Shown: positions 8,901-17,512 of the stretch, one piece after another | Position numbering within the stretch: position 1 is the first letter of the stretch | Layout: every line of letters begins with the position of its first letter | Assembly: GCA_040768445.1 (NCBI GenBank) | Contig: JAXGMV010000001.1 | Span: 2,790,001 to 2,854,000 of the forward strand | Direction: 5' to 3' | Source of the DNA: JAXGMV01 sp040768445 | Lineage (GTDB): Bacteria > Chloroflexota > Anaerolineae > Anaerolineales > Anaerolineaceae | Length of the DNA: 64,000 nucleotides | Translations under genes and position numbers: made by a program | The notes under the pieces: model-generated | What the model saw: the letters and a program-made list of their open reading frames with translations, nothing else | Told to the model about the DNA's origin: nothing | Database searches by the model: none

Positions 8901-10000
8901 AGTGGGGGTTGCTGGACGAATATGCCAAACTCAGGAATACCACCGCGGATGTACTTAGGGATACCGTTCTAACCGAATTTGACCTGGATCACGACGGCAG
9001 CAAGCGCTACGATCTCGGTAACGCGGTAATAGCCGCTTCTATTATGCAGAACCTGTCGGTTTCCCTGTTCAATGAGACTGATAGGAAAGAAGTGAAATCC
9101 CTGCCCAAAAAAGGCGCGGACCCGGAAAAGTACACTGCCGCATCCGAAGACTTTGCGGACTTAAAAAAGAATATAAAGAACGCCGTTAAGAGTCGGGTTG
9201 AACATTTGAAGGATGACTTTGTTTCAGGTAGAGAACTCAAGGCATCCGATTGGAAAGCATCCTACCTCAACAATTATGTACTCAAGCGGGTCGCCTCACT
9301 GTTGGTCTGGCAATGGAGGCAAGAAAACACTTCTAGATGTTTCATGCTGACTATGGATAACACCTTCATTGGCTGCGATGGTCTACCTGTTGAGGTTTCA
9401 GACGTGGGGTCGATTGCTGTGGCACATCCGATTGAAATCCCTGCGGAGGAATTGGATTGCTGGAAAACTCTGCTCACTGAAAAGCAGCTTGCCCAGCCGT
9501 TTGTGCAGATGTTCGAACCGATATACGATATCGACCCGTCCGCTGCTGCAGCACGCTACAAGGGCATTGAACTTCCCATATTCCTGTTGAGAGGATTGGC
9601 AAAGGAAGGAATCTATAACACGGATTTTATGTATGAAGGCGGATTCTTAAACTATCAAGGCAAAGCGATATCAATAGAAGCATCAGTTTCTCTAGACGCA
9701 CATTTTAACGAGCGAAGCATTCCGTTTGACGCAGTTGTGAAGCTTGAGAATGTCAATATTAAAGGCACTCCCAGGGCGGTCAACCACGAAATCTATGCCA
9801 TGGACAAAGCTCTAATCGAGAACCGTGTACACAATGGCGACATTGCAGCGGTTCAAGCCTTTTCCAGTACGATCACAGCCAAGACCATCCAGCACCTAAT
9901 CGACGTATCCTTTCAAGTTGAACAAATGGAAGTCACCGCCTGGCTGATGAACTACAAAAACGACCACTTCCCGTACACTTTCGCAGATTTGGAGTTGTAA
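5954..10000 (+). CDS. BspA-type LRR repeats fused to DUF4132 (MolR-like) domain
   Basis: A 1348-residue protein without a signal peptide. Residues about 12 to 680 hold about 27 LRR_5 (BspA/TpLRR) units of 23 residues with consensus IGxxAFxxCSSLxSVVIPEGVT; two units are replaced by a longer variant containing GTPxLxxIPGDF and INSQLLSYKGKENN. Residues about 690 to 940 are helical. Residues about 950 to 1340 match DUF4132, including IAVAHPIEIPAEEL near residue 1155 and QPFVQMFEPIYDI; this domain is also found in E. coli MolR. The ATG at 5954 follows GGGAG. The gene follows the MoxR ATPase by 15 bases. LRRs probably act as a binding or sensing surface and DUF4132 as the effector or scaffold; both are inference. 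Exact internal DNA repeats show recent repeat expansion. Confidence 0.85.
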   Translation: MTETRIYQKYTGKDKHFVIPDGVTAIGDYAFNGCNDLVSVVIPEGVTEIGSWAFSNCSSLKSVVIPESVSKIGFEAFKYCESLTSIVIPDEVEINKSMFFGTPYLKNIPGDFRIINSQLLSYKGKENNILIPEGVTRIGDEAFKYCSDLVSVVIPEGVTEIGSWAFSNCSSLKSVVIPESVSKIGYDAFDRCRSLTSIVIPGGVTSIENRAFEDCESLTSIVIPKGVASIGNFAFLSCRSLTSIVIPESVTSIEYRAFDGCENLNSIVIPDGVEINKLMFSGTPFLESIPGDFQIINSQLLSYKGKENNISIPEGVIRISDYAFDGCSSLHSVTIPEGVNSIGDCAFKGCESLTSIVIPEGVTRIENKAFEGCCSLQSVVIPEGVTIIGISAFDGCSSLQSVVIPEGVTSIGKYAFSSCSSLQSVVIPEGITEIGQSAFYGCSSLQSVVIPEGVTKIGDNTFSYCSSLQSVEIPEGVTEIGDNAFSSCSSLQSVEIPESVTEIGDNAFSSCSSLQSVVIPEGITEIGDGAFRGCSSLQAVVIPEGVTSIGNYAFSSCGGLTSIVIPKGVTSIGNYAFSSCGGLTSIVIPKGVTSIGDGVFSDCSSLHSMVISEGVIEISEGAFRGCSSLQSVVIPEGVISIGEEAFCQCESLISIVLPKSITNIGKNAFTGCIALREIQNIVSLIRNGCKVHPLTLIWFLENIWNGPEFLSEIAQVYFISSAKTVDAIYESRLFENIKAATNVILELIEVNKSNASALKKIATFALMCGGELPREKLIAIYEALQKIGAKPAVRLLETTIKSDGAPKLEVGTGHPIEAICLNRYKEAFMDKWLKDYGISPQLFESIHYKGSKTLAPAFVLKCVVFPYMQQLKELPKNIGDYRSDFIQVELEGQIDEIADTLEREELQQLLERIISKCDPLEQPRLLLPYCRYGSGKQMNALAALGKKWTDWGKYLAKGRRNNIVIRGAMLLNDSREAMFLVEKWGLLDEYAKLRNTTADVLRDTVLTEFDLDHDGSKRYDLGNAVIAASIMQNLSVSLFNETDRKEVKSLPKKGADPEKYTAASEDFADLKKNIKNAVKSRVEHLKDDFVSGRELKASDWKASYLNNYVLKRVASLLVWQWRQENTSRCFMLTMDNTFIGCDGLPVEVSDVGSIAVAHPIEIPAEELDCWKTLLTEKQLAQPFVQMFEPIYDIDPSAAAARYKGIELPIFLLRGLAKEGIYNTDFMYEGGFLNYQGKAISIEASVSLDAHFNERSIPFDAVVKLENVNIKGTPRAVNHEIYAMDKALIENRVHNGDIAAVQAFSSTITAKTIQHLIDVSFQVEQMEVTAWLMNYKNDHFPYTFADLEL
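6058..6509 (+). repeat. 116-bp exact direct repeat inside the LRR gene (336-bp period)
   Basis: Bases 6058-6173 and 6394-6509 are identical over 116 positions, offset by 336 bases (112 codons). The shared frame encodes two LRR units. The segment between them carries the GTPxLxxIPGDF variant, which recurs later at about 6780 and in the second LRR gene at about 10920, so a four-unit super-repeat has been copied as a block. Confidence 0.85.
7606..7743 (+). repeat. 69-bp exact tandem duplication (one LRR unit)
   Basis: A 69-base unit encoding one 23-residue LRR (SIGNYAFSSCGGLTSIVIPK) is present twice head-to-tail without a difference, evidence of recent slippage or unequal recombination in the repeat block. 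Boundaries are approximate because the unit is circularly permutable. Confidence 0.8.
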
Positions 10001-10049
10001 GCTGCTGCTAGATTAATACATCGAAACGAAAATCAAGAGATAGCCAAGA

Positions 10050-10435
10050 AGAAAGATTATGGTGCCAAAGCAGGGTTGTTAAAGCCATGGAAAAGATGAA
10101 CCGGCTTCTGTAAACTACGGATAATAAACCTGATGGTAAGGCTGCAATGAAGGTGATAAAGATAGAATTTGATACATGAATCGCAGATCTGACCCAAAAG
10201 GGCTGGCGAGGCAGGCAAGAAACTCACCAATATGTTCAAATTCTTGGAGGATGTTTTTGGGGAAGGGCAGGAATTACTGATCCTGGTTACCGAACTGACC
10301 TTGAGCTACTATGCCGTCAGGTTTATCAGCCGTTTCGGCTCCAAAGAATATTTCGCTCACAGCAAGGAACTCCTGTTTTATGAACGCCAAAAAGAACTGA
10401 TTCTGGAAATTGAAAAACTGGAGAATAATATCTGA
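10050..10435 (+). pseudogene. Decayed duplicate of the 3' end of the MoxR ATPase gene
   Basis: This stretch aligns with 5565-5938 of the ATPase gene. The first part has stop codons (CTTCTGTAA near 10110, a TGA near 10178) and an added base, so it is dead, whereas the last 200 bases (10232-10435) are nearly identical to the parent, with a single Asp-to-Glu change in the encoded 67 residues (EKLENNI instead of EKLDNNI). The conserved tail and the same ribosome site then lead into the second LRR gene. Uneven decay suggests either recent recombination at this junction or retention of the tail as the leader of the downstream gene. Confidence 0.85.
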
Positions 10436-10449
10436 TTGGGAGAAACCTC

Positions 10450-12783
10450 ATGACTGAAACCAGAATATATAAAAAATACACGGGCAACGCCAAACATTTC
10501 GTCATTCCTGATGGTGTGACAACCATAGGTGAAAATGCATTTCGGAATAAAAAAAACCTGCAGTCGGTGGTAATCCCGGAGGGGGTGACCGAGATTGGGA
10601 AATTTGCCTTTTCAGATTGCAGCAGCCTGCAGTCGGTGGTGATACTGGGTAGTGTTGCCAAGATAGGAAGTTATACCTTTTCACGCTGCAGCAGTCTGCA
10701 ATCAATAGTGATTCCGAAAGGTGTGAATGAAATTGGGGAATCTACCTTTTCAGATTGCAGCAGCCTGCAATCGGTGGTGATACCGGAGAGTGTTGCCAAA
10801 ATAGGAAGATATGCCTTTTCAAACTGCAGCAGCCTGCAATCTATTGTGATCCCTGACAGCGTGACCGAAATTGAATCCTCTGCCTTTTCAGGCTGCAGCA
10901 ACCTGCTATCTGTGGTGATTCCAGATGGAGTAAAAATTGACGAGTTTATGTTCTCTGGTACGCCTTTCTTCGAGAACATCCCAGGGGACTTTCAAATATT
11001 TAATTCCCAGTTGTTGAAGTACAGGGGAAAAGAAAACAATATTTCAATTCCAGATGGGGTGACCAGGATTGGTAACTCTGCTTTTAGAAACTGCAGGAGC
11101 TTGGAATCTATAGTGATCCCTGAAGGTGTGAGTGAAATTGGATCCTCTGCCTTTTCAGGTTGCAGGAGCCTGCAATCTATAGTGATCCCTGAAGGTGTGA
11201 GTGAAATTGGTTCCTGGGCTTTTTCAGATTGCAGCAGCCTGCAATCGGTGATCATCCCTAAAGGCGTTACCGAAATTGGATACTCTGCATTTTCTGGCTG
11301 CAGCAGCCTGCAATCCATCGTGATCCCTGAAGGTGTGAGTGAAATTGGTAGTAGCGCGTTTGAAAACTGCAGTAGCCTCGAAACCATGGTATTGCCCGTA
11401 ACCATGAAAGAAATCGGCTATTCTTTATTATCCGGTTGTCCAAATTTTAAAGAGGTCACCTATACACACGCTTACCATGGCAATCCATCGCAATCCAATT
11501 ATCTGTTTTTTCCAGAATGCACGATCCACCTGGTCAATGAACAAAAAGATACATTGGGCAGGTTGTGTATCCCGAAAGATGACACATATGGTCGCTGGGC
11601 ATATAAACTCCTGTGTGGAGGAGTTGAAAAGATTAGTGAATACGATACTTTGTTAAGCAAAAGTACATTGCCATCTCATGAAAAGGCAAAGATTGCATTC
11701 TATCGTATAGAAAATCCTGTGGAATTGGATGAAAACAATCGACAGGCCTATATTGACTACTTAAATAGTAACTCACGCCATATCCTTCCAAAATTGATTG
11801 AAGAAAGCGACATGGAAAACATCAACTGGTTCATTGTGAATAAAGCCATAAAGGTGCAAAACATTAATCAGTTGATTGACCAGGCGAACAGGGAGAAAAA
11901 GGTGGCTATTGTGGCAGCCCTGATGGAATATAAGAACAAAACAGGAATGATCAAACCTGAACCGAGTTTCGAACTGAAACCGATGAAGGTTAAAATTCCG
12001 GATCCCTGGGTTACCACAACGAACAAGGATGGCACCCTGACGATCACCAAATACAGGGGAAAGGAACCAGAGGTAGTTGTCCCGGCAGAGATTAAAGGAA
12101 TAAAAGTAACCGCCATTGGGCGTGGAAAATTGCAGAGCGTTTTCTATGATTTCATGGATGTAAAATCGATCAAAGTCATAGAAGGTGTTTGTGCTCTTGA
12201 AGAAGGGGTATTTTTCAGTTGCTCCAATCTGGAATCGGTTGTGCTACCAGAAGGTGTGACTGAGATTCCCGATCATGCCTTTGAAGGCTGCAGCAGCCTT
12301 AAGTCAATAGTGATTCCAGAAGGTGTGACCAGGATTGGGGCGCATGCCTTTCGTGATTGCATAAGTCTTGAGTCAGTAGTAATACCGGAAGGAGTGACTT
12401 GGATTGGAGAGCATGCTTTTCGCGGATGCAGTAACCTTCAATCAGTGGTGATCCCAAAAGGGGTGACAGAGATTGGGAAATATACCTTTGAAGGCTGCAG
12501 CTTGATATCAGTGGCTATTCCGGAGAGCGTGACCAATATCGGAAATGGCGCGTTCAATGGATGCAGTCTGCAATCGGTGGTGATCCATGAGGGTGTTAAA
12601 AAGATAGGGGAGTATACGTTTTGTGGGTGCGAAAATTTGACATCTATTTTCCTCCCTGCCAGTTTAGTAAAAATTGGGAGTGGAGTTTTTATTCATAGCT
12701 ACAATTTAACAATTAAAGCTCCGAAAGATTCTTATGCAATTAAATATGCCAGTGAGAATGAAATTCAATTTGAAGAACTATAA
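10450..12783 (+). CDS. Second BspA-type LRR protein, no DUF4132
   Basis: A 777-residue cytoplasmic-looking protein. Its first 25 residues (MTETRIYKKYTGNAKHFVIP) are almost identical to those of the upstream LRR-DUF4132 protein. Residues about 14 to 325 hold LRR_5 units, with the same GTPxFxxIPGDF variant at about residue 175; residues about 400 to 505 form a helical module ending INQLIDQANREKKVAIVAAL, similar to the last 60 residues of the first LRR protein; residues about 550 to 765 hold a second LRR block introduced by TLTITKYRGKEPEVVVPAEI. It lacks DUF4132. It is the second copy of a duplicated [ATPase tail + LRR] cassette. A binding partner or alternative sensor for the same system is inference. 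Confidence 0.85.
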   Translation: MTETRIYKKYTGNAKHFVIPDGVTTIGENAFRNKKNLQSVVIPEGVTEIGKFAFSDCSSLQSVVILGSVAKIGSYTFSRCSSLQSIVIPKGVNEIGESTFSDCSSLQSVVIPESVAKIGRYAFSNCSSLQSIVIPDSVTEIESSAFSGCSNLLSVVIPDGVKIDEFMFSGTPFFENIPGDFQIFNSQLLKYRGKENNISIPDGVTRIGNSAFRNCRSLESIVIPEGVSEIGSSAFSGCRSLQSIVIPEGVSEIGSWAFSDCSSLQSVIIPKGVTEIGYSAFSGCSSLQSIVIPEGVSEIGSSAFENCSSLETMVLPVTMKEIGYSLLSGCPNFKEVTYTHAYHGNPSQSNYLFFPECTIHLVNEQKDTLGRLCIPKDDTYGRWAYKLLCGGVEKISEYDTLLSKSTLPSHEKAKIAFYRIENPVELDENNRQAYIDYLNSNSRHILPKLIEESDMENINWFIVNKAIKVQNINQLIDQANREKKVAIVAALMEYKNKTGMIKPEPSFELKPMKVKIPDPWVTTTNKDGTLTITKYRGKEPEVVVPAEIKGIKVTAIGRGKLQSVFYDFMDVKSIKVIEGVCALEEGVFFSCSNLESVVLPEGVTEIPDHAFEGCSSLKSIVIPEGVTRIGAHAFRDCISLESVVIPEGVTWIGEHAFRGCSNLQSVVIPKGVTEIGKYTFEGCSLISVAIPESVTNIGNGAFNGCSLQSVVIHEGVKKIGEYTFCGCENLTSIFLPASLVKIGSGVFIHSYNLTIKAPKDSYAIKYASENEIQFEEL

Positions 12784-13081
12784 GATGAGATGAGGTTGTA
12801 GGCGAATCATTCCTTCCAAAAATGTGGCATAAGTCTCGTACACGATTATTCATCGGGCAGAAACCTTGTGATTTAGATAGGAGTGGAGAGGTAAGTAATC
12901 GTTACACTGCAGGATGATACTATCTGGTAAGATACTATCTGGTAATCTTTTCTCTATAAGGCAGCTATACTTAAAGTTATTCAAAAGAAGAGGGACAGAA
13001 ATTTTTGAGAAGAAACGCAGTGTTGTCACAATCAGAGTAATGGAATTTACCAATGACACAAAAATTATGTGAGCAAAAACT
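12784..13081. other. Non-coding gap with a 15-bp tandem repeat
   Basis: No supported gene. GATACTATCTGGTAA occurs twice in tandem at 12916-12930 and 12931-12945. No clear terminator for the LRR gene and no clear promoter for the next gene were seen. Confidence 0.5.
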
Positions 13082-13930
13082 ATGACAGCAAAATTCCAAA
13101 TTGTCCGATACGGCCATTACGATTATGGCGATATCCCAATAAATATAAGTGAATTAGCCGCACATTTTGATATTGCTGCTATCCAGCCTAATGGAAGATA
13201 TTCTCTTCACACCGAATATTCTTATGGACCACGTAAATTTGAGAATAAGATTTTTGATAGCCTTACTGTCCTAAAAGAATCGTCGAAATTTGGTATTCCG
13301 CAACTCTGGTTTTCTGAAAAATGGTCGATAGAATTTTTAAAATTTATTCAGAATCTAATTAACGGCCACCAGGCTCCAGAAATTATTGAAATACATCCAC
13401 CGTTTATAGATTATTGTCCAGACATATTCACTTTTCTTAAGACTTACTCTACATTTGAGACAGAATTAAGTAAATTACTGCCAGACACTCATATCTTCTT
13501 AGAAAATCGGAGGGGAAGCCAATCTAGACTCAAGTTCCTGGTGGAAAACAGCAAGGATATTACTGATTTGTTGAGTAGTATTGTAGATTCTGATCTCAAG
13601 TTACAGATAGCATTGGACATTCCAACCCTTCTTAGCACAATAAAAGTTTTAGATATGGAACATATTTCCTTAGCATTTGAACCACTTAGAAAATACATTT
13701 CTCACATCGGGAGTATTCACATCTGGGGTCGCGAAAAAATACCTCATATGGGAAGTCTGGACAGCCTTTTTAAAGGAGACCGCGACAAAAAGGATGAGTT
13801 CTTAAACTATCTGGCATCCTATTTTGACGATGGAAAAGCCCGATACCTTGTTCCAGAGGTTAATGGCACTAAACAAAACGTTTTTGTTGAAATTTTAAAT
13901 GATTTAAAGAACAATTTTGATCTTACCTAG
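13082..13930 (+). CDS. Hypothetical protein, possible TIM-barrel (xylose isomerase-like)
   Basis: A 282-residue soluble protein. Segments such as PEIIEIHPPF (about 100-109), HIFLENRRGSQ (about 137-147), LQIALDIPTLLSTIKV and HIGSIHIWGR fit the alternating strand pattern of sugar-phosphate isomerase/AP-endonuclease-like TIM barrels, with Glu, Asp and His at strand ends where such enzymes bind metal. I cannot name a closer family. The codon use is AT-rich like the LRR genes, and the gene lies in the accessory region, so it may travel with it. Confidence 0.6.
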   Translation: MTAKFQIVRYGHYDYGDIPINISELAAHFDIAAIQPNGRYSLHTEYSYGPRKFENKIFDSLTVLKESSKFGIPQLWFSEKWSIEFLKFIQNLINGHQAPEIIEIHPPFIDYCPDIFTFLKTYSTFETELSKLLPDTHIFLENRRGSQSRLKFLVENSKDITDLLSSIVDSDLKLQIALDIPTLLSTIKVLDMEHISLAFEPLRKYISHIGSIHIWGREKIPHMGSLDSLFKGDRDKKDEFLNYLASYFDDGKARYLVPEVNGTKQNVFVEILNDLKNNFDLT

Positions 13931-13989
13931 ATCACAAAAATTATAAATTCGGTATCCAATCGATATTGAAATCCAGAATAATATTATTA

Positions 13990-14186
13990 GTAAGGATGTG
14001 GTCAGCCAACCTGACTCGCAAGCGGTGGACGAATTGAACCGTTTGCTCGAGATCGGGAAGTTGCTGGTATCTGTCTTAACGGAAGAAGAGCTGGCCACGC
14101 TCTATATGCTTATCGGTGTTTCAGATAAAGAACATTCCTCTAGAGTCTTAGAGAGGAATGATGTCAAAATGGGGTTTCAAGATTAA
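13990..14186 (+). pseudogene. Truncated copy of the recombinase-associated small ORF
   Basis: The stretch from GATGTGGTCAGCC to about 14135 matches the small gene at 22772-22957 at roughly 85-90% of bases; the protein shares VSQPDSQAVDELNRLL and LVSVLTEEELATL. The ATG of the intact copy is missing; a GTG at 13998 could start a 62-residue product but has no good ribosome site. The 3' ends diverge after GVSDKE. Probably the leftover of a second recombinase-bearing element whose recombinase is gone. Confidence 0.65.
14133..14160. repeat. 9-bp perfect inverted repeat after the small ORF remnant
   Basis: CATTCCTCT (14133-14141) and AGAGGAATG (14152-14160) flank a 10-base loop, right where homology to the 22.8-kb copy ends. 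The other copy also has an inverted repeat at the same relative place (22937-22971). A recombinase site or terminator are both possible. Confidence 0.5.
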
Positions 14187-14464
14187 TTGAAAACCGATAC
14201 AAAAAGTGCATACTATGTGCACTGAAAAAATGTAAAATGAGTATATAAGTGAATATATGGAAATTCTTTTGAGGGTGGATATACTAACACCTCTATAGAG
14301 TTCTGGTGCAGATATTTAAGACCTGAAAAAGCCGTTGCAGAAGAATCGAAAGGCAATGTAGTTTATTCCCTTGATCTCTTTTTCGGTTGGTGCATAAAAA
14401 TTTTCTGTAACAATGCATCTCAAACAATCGCCATTCATCAGAATCAGTGCCTCTAGGAAAAACC
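14187..14464. other. Non-coding gap before addB
   Basis: No gene supported. Contains the direct sequence preceding the addB ribosome site (AGGAAA at about 14455). No clear promoter pair was identified. Confidence 0.4.
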
Positions 14465-17400
14465 ATGACAACAGAACTGATTATTGCTCCACCAGCAACC
14501 GGCAAAACAAATGCCTGCATCCAGCGCATCCTGGCACTTCAAAAGGAAAATCCTCTTGCTCAGGTCTGGGCAATTGTTCCGGACCGCCAGAAAGCCCCCT
14601 ATTTCCGCCAGCGACTGGCATATGCCGGCGGCGGGATGGGCGTGAAGATTAGTACTTTCCGTGACGTTTATGTTGAAATCCTGGAAAGAAACGGTATATT
14701 TACGCCGGTTATCACTCCTGCGTTGGATAATCGTCTGATTCAGGAGACTGTGGATACGGCTTTGTCTGCTGGCGAATTGGATCAGTATGCAACGATCGCT
14801 CACAAACCTGGTTTCATTCTTGTCTTGCAAGATGCCTTCGCAGAACTGCGTGGTGCTTATGTTACCCCGGATGTTTTCCTTGAAAAAACACGTAATTCAT
14901 CACCAGCCCAATTTGAATTGGCGCTTCTGTACGCGCGTTTCCTCGCTCGCCTGAACCAGTTAAATTGGATCGATACCGAGGGACAAGGCTGGTTGGCGGT
15001 AGAGGTCCTTGAACATAATCCACAAGCTGTAAAAGGGATCGTTCATGTAGTGGTCGATGGATTCACCTCATTTAGCGGGGTTCGCCGGGAATTCCTGAGG
15101 CTGCTATCAACGCAGGTTGAAGGGATGACGATCACCTTGCCCGGGGAACAAGAATCCTCGCGCACGGTAAACCGAAAATCGAATATAGTCATCAAAGAGT
15201 TGAAGGATTCATTTCCATTACAAGAGCAATATCTTGCGCTGACCCCGCACCTGCCGGAATTCCTCCAACACATGGAGAAACATATTCTCGAAACCGGCAA
15301 CTTCGAAATAATGAAAACCTCCCAGCCGATTATGGTTGAGGCATCTTCTCAGGTTGAGGAAGCTCGGGAAACCCTGCGCTGGATCAAGGCATTGCACCTG
15401 CGCGAGGGTATTGCATTAAGTGATTGCGCAATCTTCGCTAGTAACTTGGAGACATATCAGCCTCTTTTACGTGCTGCCGCCAATGAGTTCGGTGTCCGTA
15501 TACATTTTTCACATCCGCAAGCCATGCTGGATTCCCCAGCAATTAAATCTCTGCTTGCCCTGCTTTCACTTCCCAACGAGAATTACAAAGCACGATCTGT
15601 AAATAATTCTTTGCACTCACCCTATTTTGATTTTGGGTTGGATGCCAGGATGATTGAGAATCTAGAAAAGGTAAGTATACAGGCTATCATCGTGATGGGC
15701 AGGGGACAATGGGATGATGCCTGGAAGATGCTTGAGGAGATGGACCTCGAGGAGTTGGATTATCTTGACAAAGATAGACACAAGAAAAACCTGCTTAAGG
15801 GGGTTGACCTGAAAGCATTACGTAAAGCATTTGAAAGATTTTGGCACTTTTTTGATGGGATCGGTGCCATCCAATCCCAGAAGAACTGGGTCGCCTGGCT
15901 TGAACAACAACTGGCAAGCTTACGATTTGTGGAAAGACTTTCTGGTAATTGGGATTGGGAAGCCTATCAATCGCTTGGTGATGTACTAAAAGCGCTCGTA
16001 ATAAGCGAAAGTGTGGCAGGAGAACGTGAAGTGAATTACGCCCAATTCCTCAATGATCTGGTGGGAACACTCAGCGGTGCTATTTTGCAAGAGCCGAGGG
16101 AGACTCGCCAGAACGCTGTGCTGGTTGGGGGAATTGTCGAAGCTCGCGCTTTCCGTTTCAAAGCGGTTGCTTTATTGGGTCTCTCTGAAGGACTTTTCCC
16201 GGTAGTTGAGAACCCAGATCCCTTCCTGGACGAAGTGTTGCGCCGGGACCTCAAGATGGAACCCCGATTGGGACGCGAACAGTCCAGTATCTTTCACCAG
16301 GCATTCACCAGGGCGGAAGAACACCTGCTAATCACGCGACCTCACCTGGCAGAGGATGGTGAGAAATGGGATCCCTCTCCATATTGGAATTCGGTTAAAT
16401 CGTTGTTTACCAAGGATAGCTGCAAGAAGATACAACCGGCAATTCCCCGCCCTCAGGCGGATGCCTGTTCTCCAGAAGAGTTGTTATTCTGGGCTGAACA
16501 GCAAAATGGCTTATTCATAGAATCCGACACGTTACTCAATCGTCGACAAAGGATTGCCCTAGGTGGCAAGATCCTCAAGGCGAGGCGTGCTAGACAAGCG
16601 TCCGGAGCCTACGAGGGGTATGCAGAGCAATTGGTGGATTTTCTCCTCATTCGCTATTCCCCTGACCATACCTGGAGTCCATCCCGCTTGGAGGGGTACA
16701 CCACTTGCCCGTTTGATTTCTATGTCAACCATGTTCTCGATTTGAAAGAGCGCAGCGTACCAGAATTGGGTTTATCAGTAGCCCAAAGAGGATCGATCTA
16801 TCACGAGATCCTTGAAATGGTCTATCGAAACGCGGGGAATAATGCGGATGTAAACACCCTACTTGCCTTCTTGCAGGAATGCGCTGCCAGTGTCTATCTC
16901 ATCTCCCCCCGGAAACAGGGATTTCGCGAATCACCCTTGTGGGAAGTAGAGAAGGCGGAAATGAACAGTAAGCTGCGCGATACGATCACGCTACTGGAGG
17001 AAAAACGGGAAGATTGGAACCCCATTCAGTTGGAAGCAAAATTTGGGACAACCCAGCCGTTTGGAATAGATATTGGAACTGAGAAGGTTCTCATACGGGG
17101 AACCATTGACCGGGTGGACAAGAATTCCGAGGGAGACATTCGTGTGATCGATTACAAAAGTGGAAGGGGAAATTTATCAAAAACAGATCTAATAAGCGGT
17201 CGCAGGTTACAAGTAACGATCTATGCGCTGGCAGCCCAACAGGGCTTAAGCTATGGCAATGTTGTAGATGGCTTCTACTGGGTTATCGGAGGAAAGCAAA
17301 ACCCAATGCTGCAATTATCCAAGATCAAGCATGATAACCTCGAAGGTTTAGATGCAGCCTATGAAGTGTTGCAAGCGCATCTAGAACAGATTCTCCATGG

Positions 17401-17509
17401 CGTACGTGCCGGCAAATTTCCTCCCAAGCCTCCCAAAGGTGGCTGTCCATCATATTGCCCAGCGGCAGGGTGGTGTTGGCGATATCAACCCGGTTTTAAG
17501 GCAGGATAA
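14465..17509 (+). CDS. addB: AddB: ATP-dependent nuclease subunit B
   Basis: A 1014-residue AddB homologue, partner of AddA in recombinational repair of double-strand breaks. Walker A APPATGKT is at residues 8-15; the remaining helicase-like region is degenerate, as in AddB. The C-terminus has the PD-(D/E)XK nuclease signature (RGTIDRVD, then VIDYKSG) and the four cysteines expected for the Fe-S cluster: one in TTCPFDFY and three in GGCPSYCPAAGWC. I chose ATG 14465, which has AGGAAA just upstream, over GTG 14447. Three bases separate the stop from addA. An intact, probably functional gene inside an otherwise accessory stretch. Confidence 0.9.
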   Translation: MTTELIIAPPATGKTNACIQRILALQKENPLAQVWAIVPDRQKAPYFRQRLAYAGGGMGVKISTFRDVYVEILERNGIFTPVITPALDNRLIQETVDTALSAGELDQYATIAHKPGFILVLQDAFAELRGAYVTPDVFLEKTRNSSPAQFELALLYARFLARLNQLNWIDTEGQGWLAVEVLEHNPQAVKGIVHVVVDGFTSFSGVRREFLRLLSTQVEGMTITLPGEQESSRTVNRKSNIVIKELKDSFPLQEQYLALTPHLPEFLQHMEKHILETGNFEIMKTSQPIMVEASSQVEEARETLRWIKALHLREGIALSDCAIFASNLETYQPLLRAAANEFGVRIHFSHPQAMLDSPAIKSLLALLSLPNENYKARSVNNSLHSPYFDFGLDARMIENLEKVSIQAIIVMGRGQWDDAWKMLEEMDLEELDYLDKDRHKKNLLKGVDLKALRKAFERFWHFFDGIGAIQSQKNWVAWLEQQLASLRFVERLSGNWDWEAYQSLGDVLKALVISESVAGEREVNYAQFLNDLVGTLSGAILQEPRETRQNAVLVGGIVEARAFRFKAVALLGLSEGLFPVVENPDPFLDEVLRRDLKMEPRLGREQSSIFHQAFTRAEEHLLITRPHLAEDGEKWDPSPYWNSVKSLFTKDSCKKIQPAIPRPQADACSPEELLFWAEQQNGLFIESDTLLNRRQRIALGGKILKARRARQASGAYEGYAEQLVDFLLIRYSPDHTWSPSRLEGYTTCPFDFYVNHVLDLKERSVPELGLSVAQRGSIYHEILEMVYRNAGNNADVNTLLAFLQECAASVYLISPRKQGFRESPLWEVEKAEMNSKLRDTITLLEEKREDWNPIQLEAKFGTTQPFGIDIGTEKVLIRGTIDRVDKNSEGDIRVIDYKSGRGNLSKTDLISGRRLQVTIYALAAQQGLSYGNVVDGFYWVIGGKQNPMLQLSKIKHDNLEGLDAAYEVLQAHLEQILHGVRAGKFPPKPPKGGCPSYCPAAGWCWRYQPGFKAG

Positions 17510-17512
17510 CCC

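Noticed and set aside
12850..13059. 69-codon minus-strand frame in the gap after the second LRR gene
   Set aside because: Low-complexity, no ribosome site and no recognisable features.
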